DNA from: CAYTEH01 sp964436765
GTDB lineage: Bacteria > Patescibacteriota > Gracilibacteria > Peribacterales > Peribacteraceae
Direction of reading: 5' to 3'
DNA: 64,000 bases
Assembly: GCA_964436765.1 (NCBI GenBank)
Contig: CAYTEH010000002.1
Span: 16,494 to 80,493, forward strand
Under the pieces are notes generated by a model. The model saw only the letters and a program-made list of their open reading frames with translations. It did no database searches and was not told the DNA's origin. Below, piece by piece: positions 15,782 through 23,741 of this stretch (its first letter is position 1; each line of letters begins with the position of its first letter). A program made the position numbers and the translations under genes.

Positions 15782-15856
15782 GCCGCTGTAGCTCAGTGGT
15801 AGAGCAACGGTATCGTAAACCGTGGGTCACCAGTTCAATCCTGGTCAGCGGCTCCA
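15782..15856 (+). tRNA. tRNA-Thr (anticodon CGT)
   Basis: The acceptor stem GCCGCTG/CAGCGGC, the D arm GCTC-AGTGGTA-GAGC and the anticodon stem ACGGT/ACCGT with loop ATCGTAA (anticodon CGT at 34-36) are all visible. The T arm is ACCAG-TTCAATC-CTGGT and the CCA is encoded (15854-15856). It reads ACG codons. The small gene at 15863 starts 6 bp after the CCA. Confidence 0.95.
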
Positions 15857-15862
15857 CTCCCT

Positions 15863-16087
15863 ATGAGATCGACCTTACTTACACGTATTGAAGACGGGGC
15901 AACTACCGAACTGGATAGGCGTTTTATGGAGGAGAAACAGCACCTTCGAGATACAGTAGGTATCGTTTCCGTTATTGATGAAGCACTCAAAAATGTGCGT
16001 GACCCGTCTCCGGAACTCGTTGATGCATTACGGACTTTGAATCGTGGAATAGCAGAGGTACGTGAACGACTGGAGATTCTTTCCTAA
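15863..16087 (+). CDS. Small helical protein downstream of tRNA-Thr
   Basis: A 74-aa charged protein with no signal peptide. The ATG at 15863 follows CCACTCCCT, matching the pyrimidine-leader pattern of the window. The sequence looks fully helical (VDALRTLNRGIAEVRERLEIL). It is probably co-transcribed with the tRNA because only 6 bp separate them. No function is recognised. Confidence 0.6.
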   Translation: MRSTLLTRIEDGATTELDRRFMEEKQHLRDTVGIVSVIDEALKNVRDPSPELVDALRTLNRGIAEVRERLEILS

Positions 16088-16211
16088 GTCATCTGTTCTA
16101 TCGGCAGTCAGAACGTCCGAGAGCGCAGAAAGAAGCCACAAAGTCGCATATCGAGTTTTTTTCACAACCGGGCATCATCGACACGTTTTTTTGGCTGGAT
16201 AGTATGGCAGT

Positions 16212-17291
16212 ATGGAACACTCCGCCCTCCTCTGGTCCTCCCTCAATATCCTCACCAAAGACCGTTACGACGCCATTCTGCAGGTGTTCGGATCGCTCGA
16301 CGAGGCGGAGGACCACATCAGCGAAGAATTCCTGAAGGGCCTCGGATGCCGTAGCGAGACGGTCCTGCGCGTGTTAACCCAGGTCGAGGAATTCGACCGA
16401 GCCCTTGTGGAAGGCGAAATCGAGAAGAAGGGTGTCAGGTTCATGATGATCGGAGACCCGGCCTATCCCATCCGATTGCAGGAGATTCCTGACCCGCCGG
16501 TCTTCCTCTATGCGCGCGGGGACCTCTCGATCCTCGATCAGCCCACCGTCGGGCTCGTCGGTACGCGGGCGATGAGCCGGTACGGGAGGCGCATCGTGCA
16601 CGATTTTGTGCCCGACTTCGTGCGCGCCGGGATGGTGACCGTGAGCGGGCTTGCCCTCGGCATCGACGCCGAAGTCGCGGAGCAGACGATCAAGGCCCGC
16701 GGGAACACGGTCGCGGTGCTCGGGCACGGGCTCTCGCGCATCTACCCGCAGGGGAACCGGACGCTCGGAGAAGAAATCGTCGCGGGCGGAGGATTGCTGC
16801 TCTCCGAATTCCCGATGTTCCAGGAGCCCGAGCGTTACATGTTCCCGTCCCGCAACCGCATCATCGCCGGGCTCTCGCTTGCGACCGTGGTACTCGAAGC
16901 GCCCGAAGGAAGCGGAGCGCTGATCACCGCCGATCTCGCGCTCGATTACAACCGCGATGTCTTCATCGTGCCCGGTCCGATCTTCGATGCGAACTACCGG
17001 GGGTCGAACGCGTTTATCGCGAAGGGCCAGGGGAAACTGGTCCAATCCGCGACGGAGGTGATGGAGGAAATGGGCGTGATCGTCCGGGATGCGCCGCGAG
17101 AGTCCTCGTATGAGCCGCGTACTGCGGATGAGACGGCACTCTGGACTGCGCTCACTCCCATGTCCCAGTCCGTCGACGATCTCGCCGAGAAGTCGGGGCT
17201 GAATCATGCGGTGCTGGCGGCGACGCTCACCATGATGGAATTGCAGGGGGCGGCGGAGCAGGCGGGAGGGGGAATGTGGATTCGGCGCTAA
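16212..17291 (+). CDS. dprA: DNA processing protein DprA
   Basis: Loads RecA onto incoming single-stranded DNA during natural transformation. It has 359 aa. The Rossmann-like core is clear: YPIRLQEIPDPPVFLYARG, then VGLVGTRAMSRYG, SGLALGIDAEV, AVLGHGLSRIYP, FPSRNRIIAGLS and EGSGALITADLAL. A C-terminal winged-helix-like domain (from about residue 300) is present. With pilT in this window it supports a DNA-uptake capacity. It is followed by a heptad-type spacer and two membrane paralogues. Confidence 0.96.
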   Translation: MEHSALLWSSLNILTKDRYDAILQVFGSLDEAEDHISEEFLKGLGCRSETVLRVLTQVEEFDRALVEGEIEKKGVRFMMIGDPAYPIRLQEIPDPPVFLYARGDLSILDQPTVGLVGTRAMSRYGRRIVHDFVPDFVRAGMVTVSGLALGIDAEVAEQTIKARGNTVAVLGHGLSRIYPQGNRTLGEEIVAGGGLLLSEFPMFQEPERYMFPSRNRIIAGLSLATVVLEAPEGSGALITADLALDYNRDVFIVPGPIFDANYRGSNAFIAKGQGKLVQSATEVMEEMGVIVRDAPRESSYEPRTADETALWTALTPMSQSVDDLAEKSGLNHAVLAATLTMMELQGAAEQAGGGMWIRR

Positions 17292-17330
17292 AGAACGAAG
17301 ATTGAAGAACAAAGACTGAAAGCAGATTTC
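17291..17330. repeat. Period-7/8 A-rich repeat after dprA
   Basis: GAACGAA, GATTGAA, GAACAAA and GACTGAA units in tandem just after the dprA stop. They are related to the GATCAAA heptads at 10715, 20113 and 50465. Confidence 0.55.
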
Positions 17331-17398
17331 AGGCATAAATCTTGTATCTTCAGGCTTTCGGGACGGGTACAATTTGCCCCAATTTCTTCACTCCCCCC

Positions 17399-18289
17399 AT
17401 GGCTACGATTCCCTCCGCAGGCGCTCTGCCTTTCTCCGCACTCTTCAGCCGCAGTTTCGTCTTTCTGAAGGCGCACATGCGTACCATCCTGTGGTTTGCG
17501 GTCCTCCTTGCCGTCATGACGGCGGTCGCGCAGCTCCTGTCGCTGGCCATGCCGCAGAAATCGGTGATGGCGCCCGGCCTCACGACGGTGAAGACGGAAC
17601 TGGACTGGGCACAGGTGCCTCTCGGCCTCAAGGTCTCCTTCATCCTGCTGCAGTTCGTCACGGCCGTAGCGGGTTTCATGGTGCATGTCGCCCTGTGGGA
17701 TCTTGCAGTGGGCGGACGCGGCGACGCGGGAGGACTCCTCCGGCGTTCGGTGAAACTGCTGCCGCCGTTCCTCGGATTGTATGCCTGGATGTTCTGGCGT
17801 TCGTATGCGTGGCTGATGGCCGTGGGTCTCGTGAGCGCGTTCCTGTCCATGCTTTTTGAGAACGCCGCACTGAACATGGCGCTGATGATTCTCGGCGCTT
17901 CGCTCTTCGCCGCCGGCGTCGTGTGCTCCATTCTCTACTCGCCCCGCTTCGCTGCCGCCCAGCTCCTCTACCTGCGGGACGGAATGCGCCCGGCACAGGC
18001 TGCCGACGAGAGCTTCCGCCGCACAAAGGGGTACTGGGGCAAGGTGGTCGGTAACTTGTTTTTGGCTACTGTCTGCATGATTCCGCTTACCATCGTCGCA
18101 AGTATCCTGAGCGCGGTCATCGCATCGCTGTCCGTGAGCGGACTCGAGTCGTCACAGGCGGCGGTGGCCGCCACGCTCCTCACCGTGACGATAGTGAATG
18201 TGGTGATCCAGGGCGTCGTGAGCGCGTTCATGGTCTTCTTCGGCAAGGAACTGGCCGCGACCATCCTGGAACACCCGCGCGCGGCCTGA
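17399..18289 (+). CDS. Multi-pass membrane protein, paralogue A
   Basis: A 296-aa protein with about six membrane helices and no catalytic motif that I recognise. The start at 17399 follows CTTCACTCCCCCC. A conserved-looking segment, RFAAAQLLYLRDGMRPAQAADES then RTKGYWGKVVGN, recurs in the next gene and in the gene at 45714, defining a small membrane family. It is 12 bp before the next gene, so they form an operon. The topology resembles DUF975/GlpQ-membrane-type families. Function is unknown. Confidence 0.75.
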   Translation: MATIPSAGALPFSALFSRSFVFLKAHMRTILWFAVLLAVMTAVAQLLSLAMPQKSVMAPGLTTVKTELDWAQVPLGLKVSFILLQFVTAVAGFMVHVALWDLAVGGRGDAGGLLRRSVKLLPPFLGLYAWMFWRSYAWLMAVGLVSAFLSMLFENAALNMALMILGASLFAAGVVCSILYSPRFAAAQLLYLRDGMRPAQAADESFRRTKGYWGKVVGNLFLATVCMIPLTIVASILSAVIASLSVSGLESSQAAVAATLLTVTIVNVVIQGVVSAFMVFFGKELAATILEHPRAA

Positions 18290-18301
18290 CCGCAGGTACC
18301 T

Positions 18302-19243
18302 ATGTCACCATCTTCCTCCCGGGCGCCGGCGCTGCCGTCGCTCATTGCATCGCTGGCAGCAGACATCCGTGTGCAGTGGCGCGAATTATGTGTTGTCGCT
18401 TGCCTGCTGACGATACTCCTTTCATCCGTGACGGTTCTGCGCGGGCAATTGCACGGCCTCGATGATGCCCGCAGGATCGACAGTGCAGCCATGGAACGGG
18501 ACATCAGTCGCCTCGATGAGCTCGAGAAGCGCTATCGCGGGGGTGATGTGGCGCTTGCTCCAGACATTGAGAAGCTGCAGGGGGACATCGCATTGCGCCT
18601 GCGTGCCATTGCGGGAGAAGCGGGGCCACCCGACATCGAGGCCGTCGCGCGCGTCCTGTTGTCGTATGCGTTGTCGTTCCTGATTCTCCTCACGGGTTTT
18701 GTGTGGGCGATGGCGCGCATGGTGGGAACTCACGCGCTCAGTTGGCGGACCGTCGCCGAGAAAGTGACGCAGGAGTTCCTGCCGCAGACATTGCTGCTGT
18801 GCGTGCTTGGGATTTTGACGGGTGTCTGGATTCCGCTGGCGGCCGTACTGCGCGTGCGTATCTACCCAACGCAACTGTCGGCAGACCTGGCAAGTATCCA
18901 GGTATGGCTGCTCTTTTGCGGCTATCTTGCGATTGTCGTGCTGGCGCCGCGTCTGATACTTGCCCCCCTCATCCGCTTCCGTGAGCCCATGCCGGCGGGG
19001 GATGCGTTGCGTGGGAGCGTCGCGGCCACGCGGGGGTACTGGGAAAAGATGCTCGGGAATCTGGTCTTCGTCGCGTGCACGGTGCTCGTGGTCGCCTTCG
19101 CGGTACGCAATGCATTTCTCTTCTTCCTCTCACCGTTTCTGTTGCCCGTCGTGGCATCGTTCTTTTGGGTGACGGGTGCGATGCTGATGGGGGGATTTCT
19201 TGTGAAATTGGGGGATGCCATTCTTGCTAGTCAGGGTGAGTAG
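18302..19243 (+). CDS. Multi-pass membrane protein, paralogue B
   Basis: A 313-aa protein. One helix is near residues 28-48, followed by a charged extracytoplasmic or cytoplasmic stretch (about 55-115, ERDISRLDELEKRYRGGD) and then about five helices. APRLILAPLIRFREPMPAGDALRGSV and ATRGYWEKMLGN match the signature of the preceding gene. Tandem duplication followed by divergence is likely. Function is unknown. It ends 20 bp before a family B repeat. Confidence 0.75.
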   Translation: MSPSSSRAPALPSLIASLAADIRVQWRELCVVACLLTILLSSVTVLRGQLHGLDDARRIDSAAMERDISRLDELEKRYRGGDVALAPDIEKLQGDIALRLRAIAGEAGPPDIEAVARVLLSYALSFLILLTGFVWAMARMVGTHALSWRTVAEKVTQEFLPQTLLLCVLGILTGVWIPLAAVLRVRIYPTQLSADLASIQVWLLFCGYLAIVVLAPRLILAPLIRFREPMPAGDALRGSVAATRGYWEKMLGNLVFVACTVLVVAFAVRNAFLFFLSPFLLPVVASFFWVTGAMLMGGFLVKLGDAILASQGE

Positions 19244-19261
19244 GAATACTCATCTCTCTTT

Positions 19262-19322
19262 TGATGCCCTCACCCGGCCGCGCGACGCGGCCACCCTCTC
19301 CCACTGAAACAGGAGAGGGAAG
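19262..19322. repeat. Family B dispersed repeat
   Basis: CCTCACCCGGCCGCGCGACG then CCACCCTCTCCC ... GGAGAGGG between two convergent genes. No T-run follows. Confidence 0.65.
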
Positions 19323-19342
19323 AAGCGCGCATCTGCTTTGCA

Positions 19343-20095
19343 TTATTTCTTCAACGAGGCCAGCCCTTCGAGCGCCTTGAGAGCCTCGACCGGAACCATC
19401 CAGACGGTGGTGTTGCTCTGATCCGAGCTGATGTCGTTGATGCTCTGGAGCGTACGCAGGTGGAGCGCTCCCGGGGTCGCAGCGAGCATCGCGGCGGCCT
19501 TCGCGACGTTCTCGGAGGCGGCCAGCTCGCCTTCGGAGCTGATAATCACCGACTGCTTCTCGCGCTGCGCTTCCGCGACCTTGGCGATCGTCCGCTTGAG
19601 AGATTCCGGCAGGACGATGTCTTTGAGCTCCACCGATTGCACGTCGATGCCCCATTCCTCGGATGTCTTATCCACCACCAGCCGGATGCGCTGGCTCACA
19701 TCCGCTTTTTTGGCCAAAAGCTCATCGAGTGTCACTTCGCCCACGGCGTTGCGCATGGTCGTCTGCGCAAGCTGGCCCACCGCGTACATGAAGTTCTCCA
19801 CCGCGATCACGGCTTTGGCGGCATCGCTCACACGAAAGTAGATGACGGCGTTGATGCGGATGGGGATGTTATCCTTCGTGATGGCTTCCTGGTCGGGCAC
19901 GTCCACTGCCTTCACGCGGATATCGACCTTCACCAGTTTCTGGAACACGGGGATGAGCAGGTGCCATCCCGGGTCCCACATCCGCTTGTACTTTCCCATC
20001 GTGAACACGATTCCGCGCTCGTACTGGTCGATCTGGCGGATCCAGCTGAAGAGGAACACGAGGACGACGATGATAGCGGGGATGAGGAGAGGCAT
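19343..20095 (-). CDS. SPFH/stomatin-family membrane protein (slipin)
   Basis: A 250-aa protein with an N-terminal membrane helix (LLIPAIIVVLVFLFSWI) followed by an SPFH/band 7 domain: QYERGIVFTMGKYKRMWDPG, then VDVPDQEAITKDNIPIRINAV, VGQLAQTTMRNAVGEVTLDELL and LKRTIAKVAEAQREKQS. Slipins organise membrane microdomains and often pair with an NfeD protein, which is not seen next to it. The start at 20095 (MPLLIPA) follows TACTTCTCTC; upstream codons in frame have no leader. Confidence 0.92.
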   Translation of the reverse strand: MPLLIPAIIVVLVFLFSWIRQIDQYERGIVFTMGKYKRMWDPGWHLLIPVFQKLVKVDIRVKAVDVPDQEAITKDNIPIRINAVIYFRVSDAAKAVIAVENFMYAVGQLAQTTMRNAVGEVTLDELLAKKADVSQRIRLVVDKTSEEWGIDVQSVELKDIVLPESLKRTIAKVAEAQREKQSVIISSEGELAASENVAKAAAMLAATPGALHLRTLQSINDISSDQSNTTVWMVPVEALKALEGLASLKK

Positions 20096-20112
20096 GAGAG
20101 AAGTATAAACCT

Positions 20113-20138
20113 GAAGATCGAAGATCAAAGATCAAAAT
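20113..20138. repeat. Period-7 GATC repeat
   Basis: GAAGATC GAAGATC AAAGATC A: three consecutive heptads between the tpiA stop and the stomatin start (both minus strand). Confidence 0.7.
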
Positions 20139-20143
20139 GTTCT

Positions 20144-20845
20144 TTATTTACTGAGTCTTGACGCTGTTTTGACAATCGTGAGGAACTCGTCCGGCTTGAG
20201 CGAGGCGCCGCCGATAAGTCCTCCATCGATATCGGTCTGTTTCAGGAGCTCTTCGCAATTCTTCGCGTTCATGGAACCGCCGTAGAGGATCCGGATTTTT
20301 TTGTCGGGAAGAATCGACCGGATGAACGCGTGCATCTCCTGCGCCTGTGCCGGCGTCGCCGTCTGGCCCGAGCCGATGGCCCACACGGGCTCGTATGCGA
20401 TGATGATGCCCGACGGGCTACCTTTCAGTTGCGCCTCCACCACCTGCTTCTCTTTCCCCGCGGCCCGTTCTTCAATTTTTTCACCGATGCACAGGATCGG
20501 TTTCAGGCCCGCCGCCAGAGCGGCGTTCACCTGCTCGAGGACATCCTCGACCGTTTCGCCATGGTGCTCGCGCCGTTCGGAATGTCCGCACAGGACATGG
20601 GTGCATCCGAGTCGTGTGAGCTCGTCCATGGTCACATCGCCGGTCTGCCCCTCTTTTCGCCGTCCATAGCCCACCTGTGCACCAGTTTGGAGTCCTGCGT
20701 CAATGGTCGTACGGATATCCACGGACATGGGAAACACAATGATCTCCGCGTCGGGATGGGGACGGTAGGGCGAATCGGAGGCATTAAACCCATCCGGGGC
20801 GAAGTTTGCCTTCCAGTTACCCGCGATGAGATACCGTTTGGCCAT
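20144..20845 (-). CDS. tpiA: Triosephosphate isomerase
   Basis: Interconverts DHAP and GAP in glycolysis. At 233 aa it is slightly short. Key residues are visible: Asn/Lys in AGNWKANF (about 8-15), the His in VLCGHSERR, the catalytic Glu in IIAYEPVWAIGSG, and the phosphate-binding YGGSMNAKN and GGLIGGASL. The start at 20845 (MAKRYLIAG) is set by the family N terminus; the frame is open upstream into the promoter of the divergent gene. GYGRRKEGQTGDV replaces the more usual GAFTGE region. Confidence 0.96.
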   Translation of the reverse strand: MAKRYLIAGNWKANFAPDGFNASDSPYRPHPDAEIIVFPMSVDIRTTIDAGLQTGAQVGYGRRKEGQTGDVTMDELTRLGCTHVLCGHSERREHHGETVEDVLEQVNAALAAGLKPILCIGEKIEERAAGKEKQVVEAQLKGSPSGIIIAYEPVWAIGSGQTATPAQAQEMHAFIRSILPDKKIRILYGGSMNAKNCEELLKQTDIDGGLIGGASLKPDEFLTIVKTASRLSK

Positions 20846-20882
20846 ACGCGCGCAGAATACACGCAGGAGACATTCTTGGTAT

Positions 20883-20911
20883 TTGCATAAAATGCAAAAA
20901 TATAGTACAAT
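20883..20911 (+). promoter_or_regulatory. Promoter TTGCAT-17-TACAAT
   Basis: TTGCAT (20883-20888) and TACAAT (20906-20911) are 17 bp apart, followed by ATTGTCAATACT. It is 25 bp before the small secreted protein gene. Its -35 matches the TTGC(A/T)(A/T) form seen at 8320 and 10953. Confidence 0.75.
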
Positions 20912-20936
20912 ATTGTCAATACTTCCCCACACCCAC

Positions 20937-21167
20937 ATGCACAAGCATTTCCGTGTTGATGTCCTCACCGCCGGTTTCGTCGCTGCGCTCGTGATGGCCA
21001 CGTCCTCCGGCGTCATTTCCGAGGTTGCCACCCAGGCACAGGCCGCGATCAACCTGGGCCGCGCCCGGAGCGTGCTCTCGGCTCCCCGCTCCTTCGAGCA
21101 GGGCACCGTTCGCACGAGTCCGTCGAACCGAGGCGTGACCTCCCCGCGCCCAACGCGTCATCCGTAG
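20937..21167 (+). CDS. Small exported protein
   Basis: A 76-aa protein with a plausible Sec signal: HKHFRVDV, then the hydrophobic TAGFVAALVMATSSGVI, then TQAQAA as a possible cleavage site near residue 36. The mature part is short, basic and Pro/Ser-rich with no Cys. The gene has its own promoter (20883-20911) and the leader CTTCCCCACACCCAC. It was probably missed by length filters. No family is recognised. Confidence 0.65.
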   Translation: MHKHFRVDVLTAGFVAALVMATSSGVISEVATQAQAAINLGRARSVLSAPRSFEQGTVRTSPSNRGVTSPRPTRHP

Positions 21168-21174
21168 TCCTCAT

Positions 21175-21248
21175 TCGGTCCGCCCGAGTCGCGCCACACG
21201 TATCCGACGCTGCGGCGTCACCTTCTCCCTGCAGGGAGAAGGAGTGAT
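21175..21248. repeat. Family B dispersed repeat
   Basis: TTCGGTCCGCCCGAGTCGCG ... GCTGCGGCGTCACC then TTCTCCCTGCAGGGAGAAGG. It lies between the small secreted protein and rpiB. Confidence 0.7.
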
Positions 21249-21265
21249 CTGCTATTATTTGCTGC

Positions 21266-21718
21266 GTGAAGTCATCTTTTTCCACCACCCGGCGCGTCGT
21301 GCTTGCGGCTGACCATGCCGGGTATCCGCTGAAGGAAGAGATCAAGAAGCATCTTTCCTCACTGGGTATCGACGTGATCGACGAAGGCACGTTCTCCACG
21401 GATCCCGTGGATTACCCCGCGTACATGCGCAAGGCCTGTGCAGTGGTCCTGGAGCAGAAGATCCCGGGGATCATTTTCGGGGGGAGCGGCAACGGCGAGG
21501 CGATGGCTGCGAACAAAGTCCCGGGCATCCGCGCGGCATTGTGTTACTCGAAAGAGACGGCCGAGCTCGCACGCAAGCATAACGATGCGAATGTCATGAG
21601 TCTTGGCGCGCGGCTGACGAAGCCGGAGCTCGCCAAAGAGCTCGTCGATATTTTCCTCAAGACGGAATTTGAAGGGGGGAGGCACATCGAACGAATCAAC
21701 GACTTGGAGCCGGCATAG
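21266..21718 (+). CDS. rpiB: Ribose-5-phosphate isomerase B
   Basis: Interconverts ribose-5-P and ribulose-5-P in the non-oxidative pentose phosphate pathway. It has 150 aa. The substrate motif AADHAGYPLKEEI and the phosphate loop GGSGNGEAMAANKV are visible, followed by ALCYSKETAELARKHND. The loop has Ser in place of the Cys of the E. coli type, as in actinobacterial RpiB enzymes. The start is a GTG at 21266. rpe, for the next step, is 1.4 kb downstream. Confidence 0.95.
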   Translation: MKSSFSTTRRVVLAADHAGYPLKEEIKKHLSSLGIDVIDEGTFSTDPVDYPAYMRKACAVVLEQKIPGIIFGGSGNGEAMAANKVPGIRAALCYSKETAELARKHNDANVMSLGARLTKPELAKELVDIFLKTEFEGGRHIERINDLEPA

Positions 21719-21722
21719 GAGC

Positions 21723-21813
21723 GTACTTTCTTTGTCCGGCGATACCCGGCCCCAAGCCAAACACGTCGCGTGTTCTGGCTTGGGCCGCTATCCCTGTGGG
21801 ACAAAGAAAGTAC
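21723..21813. mobile_element. 91-bp near-perfect palindrome, MITE-like
   Basis: Outer arms are GTACTTTCTTTGTCC (21723-21737) and GGACAAAGAAAGTAC (21799-21813). Inner arms are GGCCCCAAGCCAAACACG (21748-21765) and CGTGTTCTGGCTTGGGCC (21769-21786), with small bulges. No ORF of note is inside. It begins 5 bp after the rpiB stop. Confidence 0.6.
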
Positions 21814-22060
21814 CAAAGAAAGCGCCGCCCCCGCCAAAGCCTATCCGCCCGGCTCCGGATCTCCATCGCAGGGCCTCCAAGGCTTCGGCCCTGCTCCGTC
21901 GATCACGCCCGCACCTTGCAGCAAGGTGCGGGGCGGAGCCTTCCGCAACACCCCCCGTGGCGGGGGCATCCACCCCCTGAAGGAAATCAAGACAACAGAT
22001 ACGAGCTGCTGTGCAGTATATTTTTTCGACAGGCCTGATTCGGGTCAGTAGTGTTGATCC
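21814..22060. other. Non-coding GC-rich spacer before the AEC transporter
   Basis: The spacer continues from the palindrome with short foldbacks (GCACCTTGCAGCAAGGTGC at about 21911, and CCCCCCGTGGCGGGGG at about 21952). The last 60 bases are less GC-rich and may hold the promoter of the next gene, but I cannot place one confidently. Confidence 0.5.
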
Positions 22061-22978
22061 ATGGAAATATTCCTGACGCTCATGATCAAGTTGATCCCGC
22101 TCTACGCCGTGATCGCGCTGGGGTGGGTGGCGGGGCGGGTGCTGAATGTCCAGAAAGAATCGGTGGCACGGCTGCTCATCTACATACTCAGCCCCGCCGT
22201 GGTGTTCCACGGCATTCTCACGATCCCGTTTCGGCCTACACTGCTCCTGCTGCCGGTGGTGTTCTGGGTCGTCAGCGTCGGGCTTTGTTTCACCTTCTAT
22301 GCACTGGGCTCGCTCCGGTGGCATGACGCGCACAGGAACATTCTCGCGTTCACGTCGGGCACAGGGAACACCGGATATTTCGGCCTGCCCGTCGCCATAG
22401 TGCTCTTCGGGCAGCAGAGCGTGGGGTTGATGGTGCTGGCGGGTTTCGGCGCCGTGTTGTTCGAAGTGACGGTCGGCTTCTTCATGGTCGCGCGCGGTCA
22501 CCATACGGTGGGCGAAAGCGTGCGGCGGGTTCTCACGCTCCCATCGCTCTACGCGAGCATCGCGGGTGTACTGGGGAACATCGTGGGCCTGCAACTTGGA
22601 GGGCCCGTGGCCGACATGTTCGTGAGCGCCCGCGGCGCCTTCACCATCCTCGGCTCTCTCGTCGTGGGTCTGGGGCTCGCCAGCAGCAAGAAGATCAAGG
22701 TTGACTGGGTATTCACATCCCTTGCCTTCGCGGCCAAATTTCTGGCCTGGCCGCTCATCATGTTCACCGTGGTGTGGCTCGACGCGTCTTTCATCCATCT
22801 GTTCGGTGCCGAGGTTCATAACATCATGAAGCTCCTCTCGATCGTCCCGCTCGCCGCAAACACAGTCGCGTACGCCACCGAGCTTCGCACCGAACCCGAA
22901 AAGGCCGCGACGACCGTGTTCCTCTCAACCATCTTCGCGCTGTTCTACATTCCGCTGATGGTGACACTGTTCTTTTGA
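22061..22978 (+). CDS. AEC-family transporter
   Basis: A 305-aa protein of the auxin efflux carrier/malonate-type AEC family, with about ten membrane helices in two pseudo-repeats. The signature SGTGNTGYFGLPVAIVLFG (about 104-122) matches the family's conserved GNTGYxGxP, and FLAWPLIMF and VPLAANTVAYA mark the second half. The substrate is probably a small organic acid or anion but cannot be set. The gene stands alone between repeats. Confidence 0.9.
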   Translation: MEIFLTLMIKLIPLYAVIALGWVAGRVLNVQKESVARLLIYILSPAVVFHGILTIPFRPTLLLLPVVFWVVSVGLCFTFYALGSLRWHDAHRNILAFTSGTGNTGYFGLPVAIVLFGQQSVGLMVLAGFGAVLFEVTVGFFMVARGHHTVGESVRRVLTLPSLYASIAGVLGNIVGLQLGGPVADMFVSARGAFTILGSLVVGLGLASSKKIKVDWVFTSLAFAAKFLAWPLIMFTVVWLDASFIHLFGAEVHNIMKLLSIVPLAANTVAYATELRTEPEKAATTVFLSTIFALFYIPLMVTLFF

Positions 22979-23039
22979 GAGTGCTGCGTGTCGAAGGCTC
23001 GCTCTGTGGGGTTTGAATGTGATGTCATGTTTTTTGATG

Positions 23040-23089
23040 CAGTCCCTCGATACGAAAATGCTCCGCATTTTCTCCTCGGGATGACAGGC
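23040..23089. repeat. Family A dispersed repeat
   Basis: GTCCCTCGATACGAAAATGC ... GCATTTTCTCCTCGGGATGAC foldback just before rpe. Confidence 0.75.
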
Positions 23090-23096
23090 GTACCAT

Positions 23097-23741
23097 ATGC
23101 GCATGTCCCGTTCCGTCCTCATCACCCCCTCCATCCTCTCGGCCGATCTCGCGCATCTGCAGGACGAGGTGGATTCCGTCAGTTCCGCCGACTGGATCCA
23201 GGTCGACGTGATGGACGGTCATTTCGTGCCGAACCTGAGTTTCGGCGCACCGGTGATGAAATGCATCAAGACCAGGCTCCCGCTCGATGTGCATTTGATG
23301 GTCAGCAATCCGGCGGAGCGCATCGCGGAATTTCTCGATGCCGGCGCCGCGAACATCACGTTCCACGCCGAGGCCGTCACCAAAACGAAAGACCGCAAAG
23401 CCGTGATCGCCGCGATTCACCAGAACGCGACTGCGGGCATCGCCATCAACCCGGCAACCCCCGTATCCGCGATCGACGATATCGTCGATGAAGTGGATCT
23501 TGTTCTCGTCATGTCCGTCGTCCCGGGCTTCAGCGGACAGGCGTTCATGCCCGAGGTGCTCAAGAAAGTTCGCTCGCTCCGCGAGAAGCATCCGCGCCTG
23601 ATGATCCAGATGGACGGCGGCATCACTGCCGGCAACGCCAGAGAGTGCATCGAGGCAGGTGCCACGAATCTGGTGGCGGCAAGTTACATCTTTTCGGCTC
23701 CAGACAGGGCAGAAGCCATTTCCACACTTCGCGCACCATGA
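23097..23741 (+). CDS. rpe: Ribulose-phosphate 3-epimerase
   Basis: Interconverts ribulose-5-P and xylulose-5-P. It has 214 aa. TIM-barrel markers are ITPSILSADLAHL, QVDVMDGHFVPNLSFG, LDVHLMVSNP, VMSVVPGFSGQAFMP and MIQMDGGITAGNA, including the metal-binding His and Asp. A second ATG at 23103 is an equally good start. The stop overlaps the next start (ATGA at 23738), so the two genes are coupled. Confidence 0.97.
   Translation: MRMSRSVLITPSILSADLAHLQDEVDSVSSADWIQVDVMDGHFVPNLSFGAPVMKCIKTRLPLDVHLMVSNPAERIAEFLDAGAANITFHAEAVTKTKDRKAVIAAIHQNATAGIAINPATPVSAIDDIVDEVDLVLVMSVVPGFSGQAFMPEVLKKVRSLREKHPRLMIQMDGGITAGNARECIEAGATNLVAASYIFSAPDRAEAISTLRAP

Noticed and set aside
22061..22978. Bile acid/sodium symporter
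   Set aside because: Topology is similar, but the GNTGYFGLP signature fits the AEC family better.
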